A DNA stretch of 64,000 nucleotides from Paratissierella segnis (GCF_014385195.1 NZ_JACRTG010000012.1:1-64000); one strand, 5' to 3'; counted from the first letter of the stretch, positions 50,597 through 59,506 are shown. The notes: a model not told the origin generated them from the sequence alone. Numbers and translations are program-made.

Positions 50597-50622
50597 ACAT
50601 ATATGGAATTTTTGTATGTTTG

Positions 50623-50630
50623 CTTATATT
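50623..50630. other. Candidate attR core
   Basis: CTTATATT in the same codon phase as at 9724-9731. Upstream sequence is unrelated to the S-layer gene, downstream sequence is homologous to it, so this is the visible junction. Confidence 0.4.
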
Positions 50631-51944
50631 GACACTGCAAGCTTCAGAGTAGATAATAAGACAGCATACTTCACAACAGATAAGACTATCTTAAGAGATA
50701 AAAATGATGTTATCTTAACAACAGGTAAAGACCTAACTGCTAAATTAGCAATTGGTGATCAAGTAGATGTTAAAGCTACTGGAATTGATGCAAATGAAGT
50801 TAAGATTGTTAAGAAAGCTAGCGAATTTGCATTAGCAGATGCTATAAAAGCAGCTAACAAAGCATTAACTGATCATGTAGCAGCAGGTGGAAAAGCTACA
50901 AACACTGAATACAAAGCAGTAGAAGCAGCATTAAAAGCAGATCCACAAGTAGCAGCTAATATAACAAGTACAACTACAGCTTTAACAGCTTTAACAAACG
51001 ATATTAAAGCAGCTAAAGAAGCACAAGTAGCATATCTAGCAGCAGGTGGAAATAATACAGATGCAGTTTACAAAGCAGTAGATACTGCATTAGCAGCAGA
51101 TCCACAAGTAAAAGCTAATATAACAAGTGCAACAAGTGCTTTAGAAGCAGCAACAGATACAGCTTCAGCACAAGCTATAGTAGATGCAGAATTAGCAAAA
51201 GTACCAGCTACTTTAGTATTAGCAGGAAGTACTGCAGCAGCTCAAGCGGATATAAAAATAGCAGTAGAAGGATTAATTGACAATAACAAAGTTACTGTTG
51301 GTGTATCAGCTTCATCACCATGGGTTGTAACATTAACATTAAGAGCAGATGGAACTACAACAGCTAACAAAACAATTACTGTAACAAATGAAGCAACTGT
51401 AGCAGAAAAAGCAGCAGTAGATGCAGAATTAGCTAAAGTAGTAGATTTAACATTAGCAGCTGGTTCAGCAGCAAATCAAGCAGCAGTAGATGCAGCAGTA
51501 GAAGGATTAGTTGACCTTAATAAAGTTGTAGTTACTTCAGTAACACAAGGTTCTGGTAACGAATTTGCAGTAGTATTAACTGCAAAAGGTGGAACTTACA
51601 ACGATAATAAGACTATCACAGTATCATCAGCAGATGTAAATGCAGCTAAAGCAGCATTAACAAATGCATCATTAGCTATGGTAAGTGCAACTACTGACCC
51701 AGTAGTAGTAAATGCACCAGCGGCAGCTAGTGGAATAAGCTACTTTATTACAGATGCAACTGACACTAATGTTACTACAACTGGTGCAGGAGCAAGTGCA
51801 ACATCAGTATCAATCGCAAGAGATACTAGTGCTGGTAGTACAGTATTAGAATTAACTATAACAAAAGGTCTTATTAGTGAAACAGCTACATTTACTGTAA
51901 CAGTACCAACAGGTACAGATGCAGCAACAATTGCTAAAAACTAA
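50623..51944 (+). pseudogene. Orphan S-layer protein tail (silent 3' part)
   Basis: About 440 codons homologous to the C-terminal part of the S-layer protein at 7239, without promoter, signal peptide or SLH domains. It starts YIDTASFRVDNKTAYFTTDK, aligning with YINAAGTAFAVDGEIYSTNK at residue 830 of the intact gene, and ends TFTVTVPTGTDAATIAKN against FVVTVPTGLSNVTVK. Two modules of about 90 residues repeat (VDAELAKV..AVEGLIDNNKV; VDAELAKV..AVEGLVDLNKV). Joined at CTTATATT to the 5' part of the left gene it would give an uninterrupted 1268-residue protein. It is more probably a parked tail than random debris, as the frame is intact throughout. Confidence 0.85.
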
Positions 51945-51999
51945 TTAAACCCAAAACTAAAAACTAGAGACCTCTAACAAGGTTCTCTAACCAAAGAAT

Positions 52000-52033
52000 G
52001 ACCCCAGCGGAGAAATCCAAAGGGGTTCTTTTT
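52000..52033 (+). terminator. Terminator after the orphan S-layer tail
   Basis: 34 bases identical to the S-layer terminator at 10840-10873, including the GAAA-capped inner stem. An imperfect GAGACC/GGTTCTC hairpin comes before it, as on the left. Confidence 0.85.
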
Positions 52034-52188
52034 TTCGTCTAAAATTAATTGATAAAATATTGTAAGCGCTCAATAATAGATGTATTTTAAATTTTCCACT
52101 ACCATGAGACAATAGAATAAATTGCAACACTCTTAGAGTAAACACAAGTGTTACAAATACTATAAAAGTCTTTGGGGAGATACCAAAT

Positions 52189-52560
52189 ATGGATATGAGA
52201 AGTGTTAATCATCAGGCAAGTCTTGTGGAATGGCGAGAATTAATTGCTGAGTGCAGGAGAAGCGGGAAATCTGTAAAAGATTGGTGCGCTGAGAATTCAA
52301 TAATTCCAAGTAAATACTACTATTGGCTAAGAGTAATAAGAAACGAAACTCTGGTTCTGGCTAACAATCACGTCCCAGTACCTCAACCACAATTTGTTGA
52401 GGTAAAGGTAAAGGAAGAGAATTATGGGAATGAGGCTTATGATAGTGAAAGCAGCATTTGTGCTACCCTAAAATTCGACTCCTTTTTACTTAAGATAAAT
52501 AATGGTGCCGATGTAAATACACTTGAACATACTCTAAGGATACTTAAGAACCTATGTTAG
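52189..52560 (+). CDS. tnpA: IS66 accessory protein TnpA
   Basis: 123 residues with the helix-turn-helix of IS66 OrfA proteins (SLVEWRELIAECRRSGKSVKDWCAENSI.. YYYWLRVI). GGGGAG precedes the ATG. Needed for transposition in IS66 elements; overlaps tnpB by seven bases. Confidence 0.88.
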   Translation: MDMRSVNHQASLVEWRELIAECRRSGKSVKDWCAENSIIPSKYYYWLRVIRNETLVLANNHVPVPQPQFVEVKVKEENYGNEAYDSESSICATLKFDSFLLKINNGADVNTLEHTLRILKNLC

Positions 52561-52907
52561 CTGAATTAGGTGGAATCTTAAAAGTATATGTAGCCTGTGG
52601 CCATACAGATATGAGAAAGTCAATTGACGGACTATCTGCCATGGTCTCGCAAAACTTTAAGTTAGACCCTTTTGGTAAAAGTCTTTTCTTGTTTTGTGGA
52701 AGAAGAAGAGATCGAATCAAGGGACTGTTATGGGAAGGTGATGGATTTTTACTTCTATACAAGCGCCTAGAAGGTGGAAGATTCAATTGGCCAAGGGATG
52801 AAACACAAGTTATGGAATTAACCCCTCAACAATATCGATGGCTGATGGAAGGCTTATCTATTCATCAGAAAATCATACCAAAAATCGAGAATAAGGTGAT
52901 AATATAA
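52554..52907 (+). CDS. tnpB: IS66 accessory protein TnpB
   Basis: 117 residues: VYVACGHTDMRKSIDGLSAMV, LFLFCGRRRDRIKGLLWEGDGFLLLYKRLEGGRFNWP are diagnostic for the IS66 Orf2/TnpB family. Role in transposition is known to be essential but its activity is not defined. Confidence 0.93.
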   Translation: MLAELGGILKVYVACGHTDMRKSIDGLSAMVSQNFKLDPFGKSLFLFCGRRRDRIKGLLWEGDGFLLLYKRLEGGRFNWPRDETQVMELTPQQYRWLMEGLSIHQKIIPKIENKVII

Positions 52908-52952
52908 ATGCTTGAAGCTACTGAAAAATACGGTGTTTCAAGCATTTTCTGG

Positions 52953-52981
52953 TTGTTTTTGAATCGTTAAAATGGTATAAT
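52953..52981 (+). promoter_or_regulatory. Internal promoter for the IS66 transposase
   Basis: TTGTTT, 17-base spacer, TATAAT, preceded by a TGCTTGAA/TTCAAGCA hairpin that could end the tnpAB transcript. Confidence 0.55.
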
Positions 52982-53019
52982 ATACTCAAAGATAAGACCA
53001 TAAGAAAGGCTAAATTCCA

Positions 53020-54597
53020 ATGAATGAGAACTCTTTGATAAGAACACTTCAGGATACAATTGAATCTCAGAACAAAACCATTGAAGGTCTTAGAGAAGAG
53101 TTGAAAAAGTCTAATGAGAACATGGAATTTCTCATTAAAAAGCTCTATGGAAGAAAGACCGAGAAAACATCTGCAATAGATGGGCAGCTAGTAATTAGTG
53201 ATATTTCATTAGGTTTATTCAATGAGGCAGAAAAAGAAGCAGATCTATCTGTTCTAGAACCAGTTCCATTTGAGGAGCCAGTAAAAAGAACAAGAAAAGG
53301 CTACAAGAGAAAAGATCTCTTCAAAGACCTACCACAACAAGATCATGTCTACAAATTGGATAAATCTCAACAAATATGTCCAATTGATGGTGATAATCTT
53401 TCTGTAGTAGGGAAAAAATTTTTAAGATCAGAAATAAAATATGTCCCTGCCGAAATCAGCATAGTTAACATATATCAAGAAACTTATGAATGTAGAACAT
53501 GTAAAAAAGAGAACAGACCAGGGGTATTTAACCCATATATGCCAGAGCCTGTACTTCAGCATTCCTATGCCACAGCTTCTAGTGTAGCATGGACCATGTA
53601 TCAGAAATTTGTACAGTCAGTTCCTCTATATCGACAGGAGAAAGATTGGAAGCAGATGGGCTTTCCATTAAGCCGTGCAACTCTTTCTAACTGGATCATA
53701 AAAACATCGGAAGAATGGCTAACTCCTGTAGTAGAGAAACTACGAGAGGAACTCCTTAAAGAGACGTATTTGCACGCTGATGAGACTCCTGTACAGGTTT
53801 TTAATGAAGAGGGTAAGAAAAACACTACAAAATCATATATGTGGGTGTATTCTACTTCAACTAATTCAGAGCGTGGAATTAGAATATTTAAATATGCTAC
53901 AGGTAGAGCAGGAGACAATGCCAAGGACTTCCTTAAAGGATTCGATGGATATCTACATACCGATGCTTACTCAGGTTATGGAAAGGTTAAAGACATCCAT
54001 CACTGTTTATGCTGGGCTCATGTCAGACGATATTTCACAGATGCCTTGCCTAAGGATATGAAAAGTCCAGAAGCTACCCTACCAGCAACAGGAGTAGCAT
54101 ATTGTAACCAGCTGTTTGACTGGGAAAGGGAGTTAAAAACCCTAACAACAGAAGAAAGAAAAAGAATGCGTCTAGAGAAGGAAAAACCTGTACTAGATGC
54201 CTTTTGGTCGTGGGTAGAAAGCTCAATTCAAAAAGTACTTCCCAAATTCAATATTGGTAAGGCACTTCAATATGCCTTAAATCACAAAGATAAACTTCAA
54301 ACATACCTAGAGGATGGGAACTGTGTTATCTCAAATAACATAGCTGAGAATAGCATAAAACCATTCACTGTAGGAAGAAAGAACTGGCAGTTCTGTGGTA
54401 GTCCTGAAGGAGCTAATGCAAGTGCATGTGTATATTCACTTGTTGAAACAGCCAAAGCTAATGGACTTAACCCCTACAAATATCTAGAGTTCCTATTAAC
54501 AAGACTACCAGGATCCAATTTTAAGACCAGCCCAAACATGCTGAATTTAATGATGCCTTGGGATGAATTAATTCAAACAACATGTAAAGCAGAATAA
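53020..54597 (+). CDS. tnpC: IS66 transposase TnpC
   Basis: 525 residues. N-terminal leucine-rich coiled coil (LQDTIESQNKTIEGLREELKK), a zinc-finger region (QICPIDGDNL; YECRTCKKENRPG), and a DDE catalytic domain with aspartates in YLHADETPVQV and GYLHTDAYSGYG and the glutamate in NNIAENSIKPF. It appears complete. A CAGGGATATC/GATATCCCTG hairpin at 54605-54629 follows it. Confidence 0.95.
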   Translation: MNENSLIRTLQDTIESQNKTIEGLREELKKSNENMEFLIKKLYGRKTEKTSAIDGQLVISDISLGLFNEAEKEADLSVLEPVPFEEPVKRTRKGYKRKDLFKDLPQQDHVYKLDKSQQICPIDGDNLSVVGKKFLRSEIKYVPAEISIVNIYQETYECRTCKKENRPGVFNPYMPEPVLQHSYATASSVAWTMYQKFVQSVPLYRQEKDWKQMGFPLSRATLSNWIIKTSEEWLTPVVEKLREELLKETYLHADETPVQVFNEEGKKNTTKSYMWVYSTSTNSERGIRIFKYATGRAGDNAKDFLKGFDGYLHTDAYSGYGKVKDIHHCLCWAHVRRYFTDALPKDMKSPEATLPATGVAYCNQLFDWERELKTLTTEERKRMRLEKEKPVLDAFWSWVESSIQKVLPKFNIGKALQYALNHKDKLQTYLEDGNCVISNNIAENSIKPFTVGRKNWQFCGSPEGANASACVYSLVETAKANGLNPYKYLEFLLTRLPGSNFKTSPNMLNLMMPWDELIQTTCKAE

Positions 54598-54604
54598 ATA
54601 CTTA

Positions 54605-54629
54605 CAGGGATATCATACCGATATCCCTG
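54605..54629 (+). terminator. Terminator within the IS66 element
   Basis: A perfect 10-bp stem (CAGGGATATC with GATATCCCTG) and ATACC loop, eight bases after the transposase stop codon. Confidence 0.75.
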
Positions 54630-54784
54630 TTATTATGCCATACATCTTTTATTGTACGCTTACTCTCCTCTTTTAAAGACCCCAAAACCTGACCCCAACA
54701 ACTCTTCCCTCTTAGTCCTTCCCTCTCCCTTTTAACTCTTGGAAATTTTGTTGTATAATGAGGGTAAAGGAGTTGGGTGGATAG

Positions 54785-55954
54785 ATGATTGAAGAAATAA
54801 ATCTCAATGATATAAAAGAAATGATTGATAAGAACAATGAAGATAAGGAATACAATGAGAACTTGACTAAAGATTTAAAAAAACGAATTCATTCAAATAG
54901 CATACCAGATAAATCTTTATCCGAGAGTTTGGCAAGAATGGTGGCTGAAGATAGACATACTCCGGGACTGATTGTTTCATATCCGCATGGTACAGTTATT
55001 CAGCAGGAAAAGCGTTCTAATTACTATAGAGGAGAGACTGCATTATATAGTAGTAGTAAGCCTTCGATTTTTAGAAATACACCAAAGAACCCTGTGGAGA
55101 AAGTTGTTTACCATTTTATTTCTGAGATGAAAATATACGAGTTTTCTAAAATAATTGATAGTTTTAAGGTTGTAAGAGATTGGCCTTGTGATGTCTTATA
55201 TAGAGCAATTGCTCAGCATTATGGAATTCCCACAAATTGGTTAGATATAACTAATGATTTTGAAGTCGCTTTATTTTTTGCATGCTGTAAATATGATAAA
55301 GAAAAAGACCATTATAGACCATTAAATCAATATGATTTTAAAGAAGAAAAAAATAAGTATGGAGTTATTTTTAAAGCGGATGCCTTTTTAGCTGGTTTAA
55401 GATCAGGTGCATCTGAGTGTAAGAGTAGTATCACACCAATAGGATTTCAACCTTTTATGAGATGCCACAGACAATATGGATATGCATATGTCATGGGAGA
55501 AAATGAAGATTTATATAAAAGTAATGATTTTCATATAATGAAATTTAAACATTCCATAGAATTATCTAATGAAATCTATCAACATATGGAAAGCGGGAAA
55601 AGAATATTTCCGAATGAAGGACTAGAAGATATAGCTGATGAGATAAATCAGATAAAAGAGGCACATACTTTTTCTAATGAAGCATTTCAGAATGTATTAA
55701 AGAGCTTTGATTTTGGCAAACAGAACGTAAATATAGAAAAAGAATTAAATAAGAGAAATATACAAATAGGAAAATCTCCTATAAAAATTAGTCGGCAGAG
55801 AGTTCGTAAAATAGATCAAAAATATAAAAAATCAGATTCTTCAAAAGAATTTAAGCTGCCTATTCACGCTAGAACATCTTATGTACCGGAAGGTGGAGAT
55901 AAATTTTATTTATCCGTGAATTACAAAACATTAGGAAAATATGAAGATAAATAA
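54785..55954 (+). CDS. FRG-domain protein
   Basis: 389 residues. The FRG domain is clear: SNYYRGETALYSSSKPSIFR, LYRAIAQHYGIPTNWLDITNDFEVALFFACCKY and later FMRCHRQYGYAYVMG. FRG proteins are widespread, often close to defence genes or mobile elements, and their activity is undefined. The C-terminal 100 residues are basic. A promoter (TTTAAC, 17 bases, TATAAT near 54755) precedes it. The gene lies between an IS66 element and repeats, with codon use more AT-rich than the S-layer genes. Confidence 0.85.
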   Translation: MIEEINLNDIKEMIDKNNEDKEYNENLTKDLKKRIHSNSIPDKSLSESLARMVAEDRHTPGLIVSYPHGTVIQQEKRSNYYRGETALYSSSKPSIFRNTPKNPVEKVVYHFISEMKIYEFSKIIDSFKVVRDWPCDVLYRAIAQHYGIPTNWLDITNDFEVALFFACCKYDKEKDHYRPLNQYDFKEEKNKYGVIFKADAFLAGLRSGASECKSSITPIGFQPFMRCHRQYGYAYVMGENEDLYKSNDFHIMKFKHSIELSNEIYQHMESGKRIFPNEGLEDIADEINQIKEAHTFSNEAFQNVLKSFDFGKQNVNIEKELNKRNIQIGKSPIKISRQRVRKIDQKYKKSDSSKEFKLPIHARTSYVPEGGDKFYLSVNYKTLGKYEDK

Positions 55955-56260
55955 TTCCATTTTTCCCTCCAAAGCCTGACCTTACAATCGGAGAATTAAA
56001 CCCTAAGTTCACTGCTGATGTCATCCTGAGTTTCACAGTATAATTTTTGCTATCGAATGATCTCTGGTTTTGAGACCCCAAAGCTCTACCCTAACAATTG
56101 TGAACTGTGCATTGTGAATTGTGAATTGACTTAAGTTGTGCATTGTGAACTGTGCATTGTGAATTGTGCATTGACTTAAGTTGTGCATTGACTTTTTCAT
56201 TGACTAAGACAAGCCTTAATGGTATCTTTATACTAACTATGATAAAACTTAAAAGGAGAG
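55955..56260. repeat. Intergenic repeats: palindromic fragment and heptads
   Basis: This gap carries a GTCATCCTGAGTTTCAC / GAATGATCTCTGG palindromic fragment at about 56020-56085, then heptads (GTGAACT, GTGCATT, GTGAATT) joined by GACTTAAGTT from 56095 to 56190. No gene is visible. Confidence 0.85.
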
Positions 56261-56977
56261 ATGAAATTGAAGCCAATAATAGGTTTAACATGCCAATATG
56301 ATAGTACCATAAATAGGGGTGTCAATCGAATCAATTGTGAATATATAAGTGCAGTATTGGAGGCTGGAGGTATGCCTCTTGTCATACCAAATTTGCAAAA
56401 TACGGATGATATTGAGATGTATTTAAATGTGATAGATGGGATTATATTTACCGGTGGAGAGGATGTATCAGCGCACTATTTTGGAGAAGAACCGGTAAAG
56501 GAAATAACTGAGGTTTCCCGTGACAGAGATATGACTGAAATGGCATTGTTTGAAAAGGCATATGAAAAGGGAATTCCTATTTTTGGGATATGCAGAGGAA
56601 TGCAGCTAATTAACATTGCATTGGGAGGGAATATGTACCAGGATATTTATACTCAGGTACCCGGAGTACATGGGCATAGCTGTGAAATAAGTCTGCAAGA
56701 AGGCTATCATAGCATAAATATTGCAAGAAATAGCATAGTGTATGAGATATTTGTAAAAGAAAGATTATTGGTAAATTCACTTCATCATCAGGCGCTAAAG
56801 AACTTAGGAAAAGATTTGAAGATAACTGCCAAGGCTTTGGATGGAATAGTTGAAGCAATCGAATCTACAAATGAAAAATTTGTACTGGGATTACAATTTC
56901 ACCCTGAAACAATGGCAATGAAATATAAAGAATTTGTAAAACCTTTTAAATATTTTATAGATAGGTGTAAAATATAG
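56261..56977 (+). CDS. Class I glutamine amidotransferase, peptidase C26
   Basis: 238 residues like PuuD-type gamma-glutamyl-GABA hydrolases: PIIGLTCQYDSTI, GIIFTGGEDVSAHYF, nucleophile Cys111 in GICRGMQLIN, VNSLHHQALKNLG and the His/Glu in LQFHPETMA. It hydrolyses gamma-glutamyl amides. Start ATG 56261 is close to AGGAG; TTG 56267 is a possible alternative. It appears monocistronic, between repeats and the ComK-like gene. Confidence 0.9.
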   Translation: MKLKPIIGLTCQYDSTINRGVNRINCEYISAVLEAGGMPLVIPNLQNTDDIEMYLNVIDGIIFTGGEDVSAHYFGEEPVKEITEVSRDRDMTEMALFEKAYEKGIPIFGICRGMQLINIALGGNMYQDIYTQVPGVHGHSCEISLQEGYHSINIARNSIVYEIFVKERLLVNSLHHQALKNLGKDLKITAKALDGIVEAIESTNEKFVLGLQFHPETMAMKYKEFVKPFKYFIDRCKI

Positions 56978-57104
56978 ATATTATCAGAGGTATGACCTTT
57001 AATTGACCTAAACAATTTATAAATAATTCCATTTTACCCCTAGACACCGAACTGATGTTTGTGTATAATGTAATTAACAATACAAATACAGGGAGGAAAA
57101 AGAA

Positions 57105-57674
57105 ATGGAGGACTTTGTAACAAAAGACATAATGGCTGTAGTACCGGTTTATGTAGCTGATAGGGGAAATTGCACCATCATCTACGCTGAAGATGAAAAC
57201 ATTACCACCAATTCATCTGTAAGAAATATAATTAAAAGATTATGTACTCATTATCATTTAGATAGAGTAGCGTCAAATAAGTATTTTGGCAATCTGATAC
57301 AAGTTAAAAATGGAGTTCCATTGCCATTGACCAGAGACAGGATATTTATTCAGCTAAAGGTAAGAAGAGCTATAGGTCATTGTGATGGGACTATGGGATA
57401 CTTTAATCTTGATTCCATCAAAAGCGTAAAAGGTATGGAGAATGATGCCTTTGTAATACTAAAAAACGGAACGGAAATAAAATGCGTAAGTGCACTGTCC
57501 AATATAAAGAAACATATGAAAAATGGTGAATTGGTAAGAAACCTATATGACAATCGAATATATACCGCAAATGAAGCTATGGAACGATACGAAACCTCAA
57601 ATACTCCTGCAACCAAAGCGGATATAGCGAGGCTATATATGATACTTCAGGATATGTCGGATAAAATAAGTTGA
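57105..57674 (+). CDS. ComK-like protein
   Basis: 189 residues. The central region (VKNGVPLPLTRDRIFIQLKVRRAIGHCDGTMGYFNLDSIKSVKG.. FVILKNGTEIKCVSALSNIKKHM) follows the order of elements in the competence factor ComK, whose fold resembles LytTR DNA-binding domains. It is probably a DNA-binding regulator. Whether it controls competence cannot be told from the sequence; no competence genes are in the window. GGGAGG precedes the ATG. Confidence 0.55.
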   Translation: MEDFVTKDIMAVVPVYVADRGNCTIIYAEDENITTNSSVRNIIKRLCTHYHLDRVASNKYFGNLIQVKNGVPLPLTRDRIFIQLKVRRAIGHCDGTMGYFNLDSIKSVKGMENDAFVILKNGTEIKCVSALSNIKKHMKNGELVRNLYDNRIYTANEAMERYETSNTPATKADIARLYMILQDMSDKIS

Positions 57675-57704
57675 GGAGTTAATTGGGCATTGTGAATTGT
57701 AGAA

Positions 57705-57742
57705 AAAACATCTTTTCATAGTTTCTATGGAAGGATGTTTTT
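57705..57742 (+). terminator. Terminator after the ComK-like gene
   Basis: A 16-base stem (AAACATCTTTTCATAG with CTATGGAAGGATGTTT, TTT loop) and a T run. The hairpin at 60423 has nearly the same sequence. The remainder of the gap to 57993 is AT-rich with the promoter at 57851. Confidence 0.88.
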
Positions 57743-57850
57743 ATGTAAACTAATTAAATCATAAATAAATAAAATTGGATGGTCGTAAAGAATAGCAATA
57801 ACAAAAAATACATAAGTTAAATAAAATGTATTAAAGGATACGTTTATGCA

Positions 57851-57879
57851 TTGCATTTTTGGTATAATTAATGTATAAT
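57851..57879 (+). promoter_or_regulatory. Promoter of the Panacea gene
   Basis: TTGCAT, 17-base spacer, TATAAT, giving a leader of about 107 bases. The repeat GTATAAT at 57862 and 57873 may form an operator. Confidence 0.65.
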
Positions 57880-57993
57880 TGTATTTATCGTATCTTTTCA
57901 TAAAAGAAATAAATCAATAAAATATTTATTTAAATAATACCTGAAATTTAAAATAAGAGTAAAAATAGTGATTAATAAAAGGAGGGAACCTAG

Positions 57994-58995
57994 ATGTTAG
58001 GGTTTTGTGAAAAGTGTCATGATATGGTAGAGTACTATATCAATGAAAGGAAAATGACAAAAAATATCAAAGGTAAAGAAATCGAATATATAGGGAAAGT
58101 AGCAATTTGTAGTGAGTGCGGAAGTGAAATATTTGTAGCTGATATTCGTGATTACAATCTTAAAATGCTGGATAATACTTTTAGGGAAAAAGAAGGGTTG
58201 ATTTCTGTTTCAGAAATGGAACTTATATTAGATAAATATAATATTGGGAAAAGGCCTTTGTCTTTGCTATTAGGATGGGGTGAAGGTACTTTGACTAGAT
58301 ATTTGGATGGAGATGTTCCTACTAAACAATATTCGGATACTTTAAAAACAATCCTTAATGATCCTGAGTATATGAAAAAGTTACTAGAGGAAAATAAAGA
58401 TAAAATAACAGATGTTGCGTATAAGCGTTGTAGTGAGGAATTAGTTAATATTGAAAAAAAGAAGTTCATTACTATTAAATCTGAGGATAAAATTGACCAT
58501 GTTGTAAAATATCTTTTGGTAAACTGTGTAGATATAACACCTTTAGCATTACAAAAATTATTGTATTATGCTCAGGGATTTTTCAAAGCTTTTACTGATG
58601 ACTTTTTATTTTATAATAATTGCGAAGCATGGATACACGGACCTGTATATAGAAGTGTGTATTATAAATATAAAAACTATGGATACAATCCAATTGAGGA
58701 AAATGAATGTTACTATACTGATATAGAATTGGATAAGATGGAAAAGGAAATTTTAGACAATGTGATTAGAAATTTTGGGTGTTATAGTGGTAAGGTGTTG
58801 GAAAAGATGACTCATGCAGAGATACCATGGAGCAGTACTAGGGTAGGGTTAAGAGATGATGTAAACTCAGAAAGAATTATTGAAAAAGAGTTGATAGCAA
58901 AATATTTTCATGATATAAAATTAAAGCATAATATGCTTAACATATCGGACATTAGTGATTATAGTACTGATCTTTTTAATAAACTATACAGATAA
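57994..58995 (+). CDS. MqsA-type zinc ribbon/HTH/Panacea antitoxin-like protein
   Basis: 333 residues. N-terminal zinc ribbon (CEKCHDMVEYY..; CSECGSEIF), an MqsA-like helix-turn-helix (ISVSEMELILDKYNIGKRPLSLLLGWGEGTLTRYLDG), then a DUF4065/Panacea domain (ALQKLLYYAQGFFKAF; NCEAWIHGPVYRSVYYKY; LEKMTHAEIPWSSTR). This architecture is a known type of autoregulating antitoxin. No toxin gene of normal size lies on either side, so it is solitary here or its partner is very small or elsewhere. It is distinct from the phage Panacea protein at 23090. Confidence 0.85.
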   Translation: MLGFCEKCHDMVEYYINERKMTKNIKGKEIEYIGKVAICSECGSEIFVADIRDYNLKMLDNTFREKEGLISVSEMELILDKYNIGKRPLSLLLGWGEGTLTRYLDGDVPTKQYSDTLKTILNDPEYMKKLLEENKDKITDVAYKRCSEELVNIEKKKFITIKSEDKIDHVVKYLLVNCVDITPLALQKLLYYAQGFFKAFTDDFLFYNNCEAWIHGPVYRSVYYKYKNYGYNPIEENECYYTDIELDKMEKEILDNVIRNFGCYSGKVLEKMTHAEIPWSSTRVGLRDDVNSERIIEKELIAKYFHDIKLKHNMLNISDISDYSTDLFNKLYR

Positions 58996-59077
58996 AATGT
59001 GAAAATAACTCTGTAAATGGGAGAGATTTAAATATAATAATAAATAGGGTATATTATTACCTATATCTTATTGAGAT

Positions 59078-59113
59078 AAGCAAAAATATTTAAAAATATT
59101 TTTGCTTTTTTCT
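59078..59113 (+). terminator. Terminator after the Panacea gene
   Basis: AAGCAAAAATATTT pairs with AAATATTTTTGCTT and is followed by TTTTCTTTTTTT. Confidence 0.8.
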
Positions 59114-59270
59114 TTTTTTGAATAGTAAAAAACACCTCCCAAATCTATTTAATAAGTATAGCAGCAAACAAACAAGTTCACATCTCGGTGTCATCGTACA
59201 ATTGAAGGAACCCATCTTTTGAGACCCAAATGAATGACCCTAACAATTGTGAATTATGAACTGTGAATTG

Positions 59271-59475
59271 CCACCGAAGGTGTTATTCTGGAACGCAGTG
59301 AAGAATCTCCTCTTTACAGACTCTAAAGCTCGACCCCAGCAATTGTGCATTGTGAATTGTGAATTGCCACCGAAGGTGTCATTCTGGAACGCTAGTGAAG
59401 AATCTCCTCTTTACAGACTCTAAAGATCGACCCCAGCAATTGTGCATTGTGAATTGTGAATCGTGAATTGTAAAT
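59271..59475. repeat. Tandem 96-bp repeat, two units, plus heptads
   Basis: Units beginning CCACCGAAGGTGT start at 59271 and 59367 and run through ATTCTGGAACGC, GAAGAATCTCC and CGACCCCAGCAATTG. They are half-copies of the composite repeat at 4365 and 60079. In the gap 58996-59506 there is otherwise only the terminator and short heptads at 59244. Confidence 0.88.
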
Positions 59476-59506
59476 AGTAGCTGCTAATAGAAAAGGAGGT
59501 GAAAAC

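Larger units (their letters stand above)
10874..50622. mobile_element. HK97-type siphovirus prophage
   Basis: All modules of a temperate long-tailed phage are present in order: immunity, replication, packaging, head, tail, lysis and integrase. The heptad repeats of the host DNA are missing throughout. The right edge is sharp: a terminator at 50559-50596, then the S-layer tail at 50623. The left edge is less certain. It lies either after the S-layer terminator (10874) or, if the phage carries a replacement S-layer tail, at 9724-9731. No reading frames in the structural module look broken, so the phage could be functional. Confidence 0.9.
52062..54663 (+). mobile_element. IS66-family insertion sequence
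   Basis: 2602 bp with three genes and terminal inverted repeats: left GTAAGCGCTCAAT, right end complement GTAAGCGTACAAT (11 of 13 match). The flanking octamers (AAAATATT and TCTCCTCT) do not match, so no target duplication is seen. It lies 28 bases after the S-layer terminator. Confidence 0.88.

Noticed and set aside
50440..50640. tRNA gene as prophage attachment site
   Set aside because: No cloverleaf-like sequence or tRNA 3' end at either prophage edge; the junction lies in S-layer coding DNA.
50419..50652. 77-codon frame after the integrase-linked gene
   Set aside because: It runs through the terminator hairpin at 50559-50596 and into S-layer DNA in another frame; it has no recognisable domain. 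At most the first 40 codons could be real.
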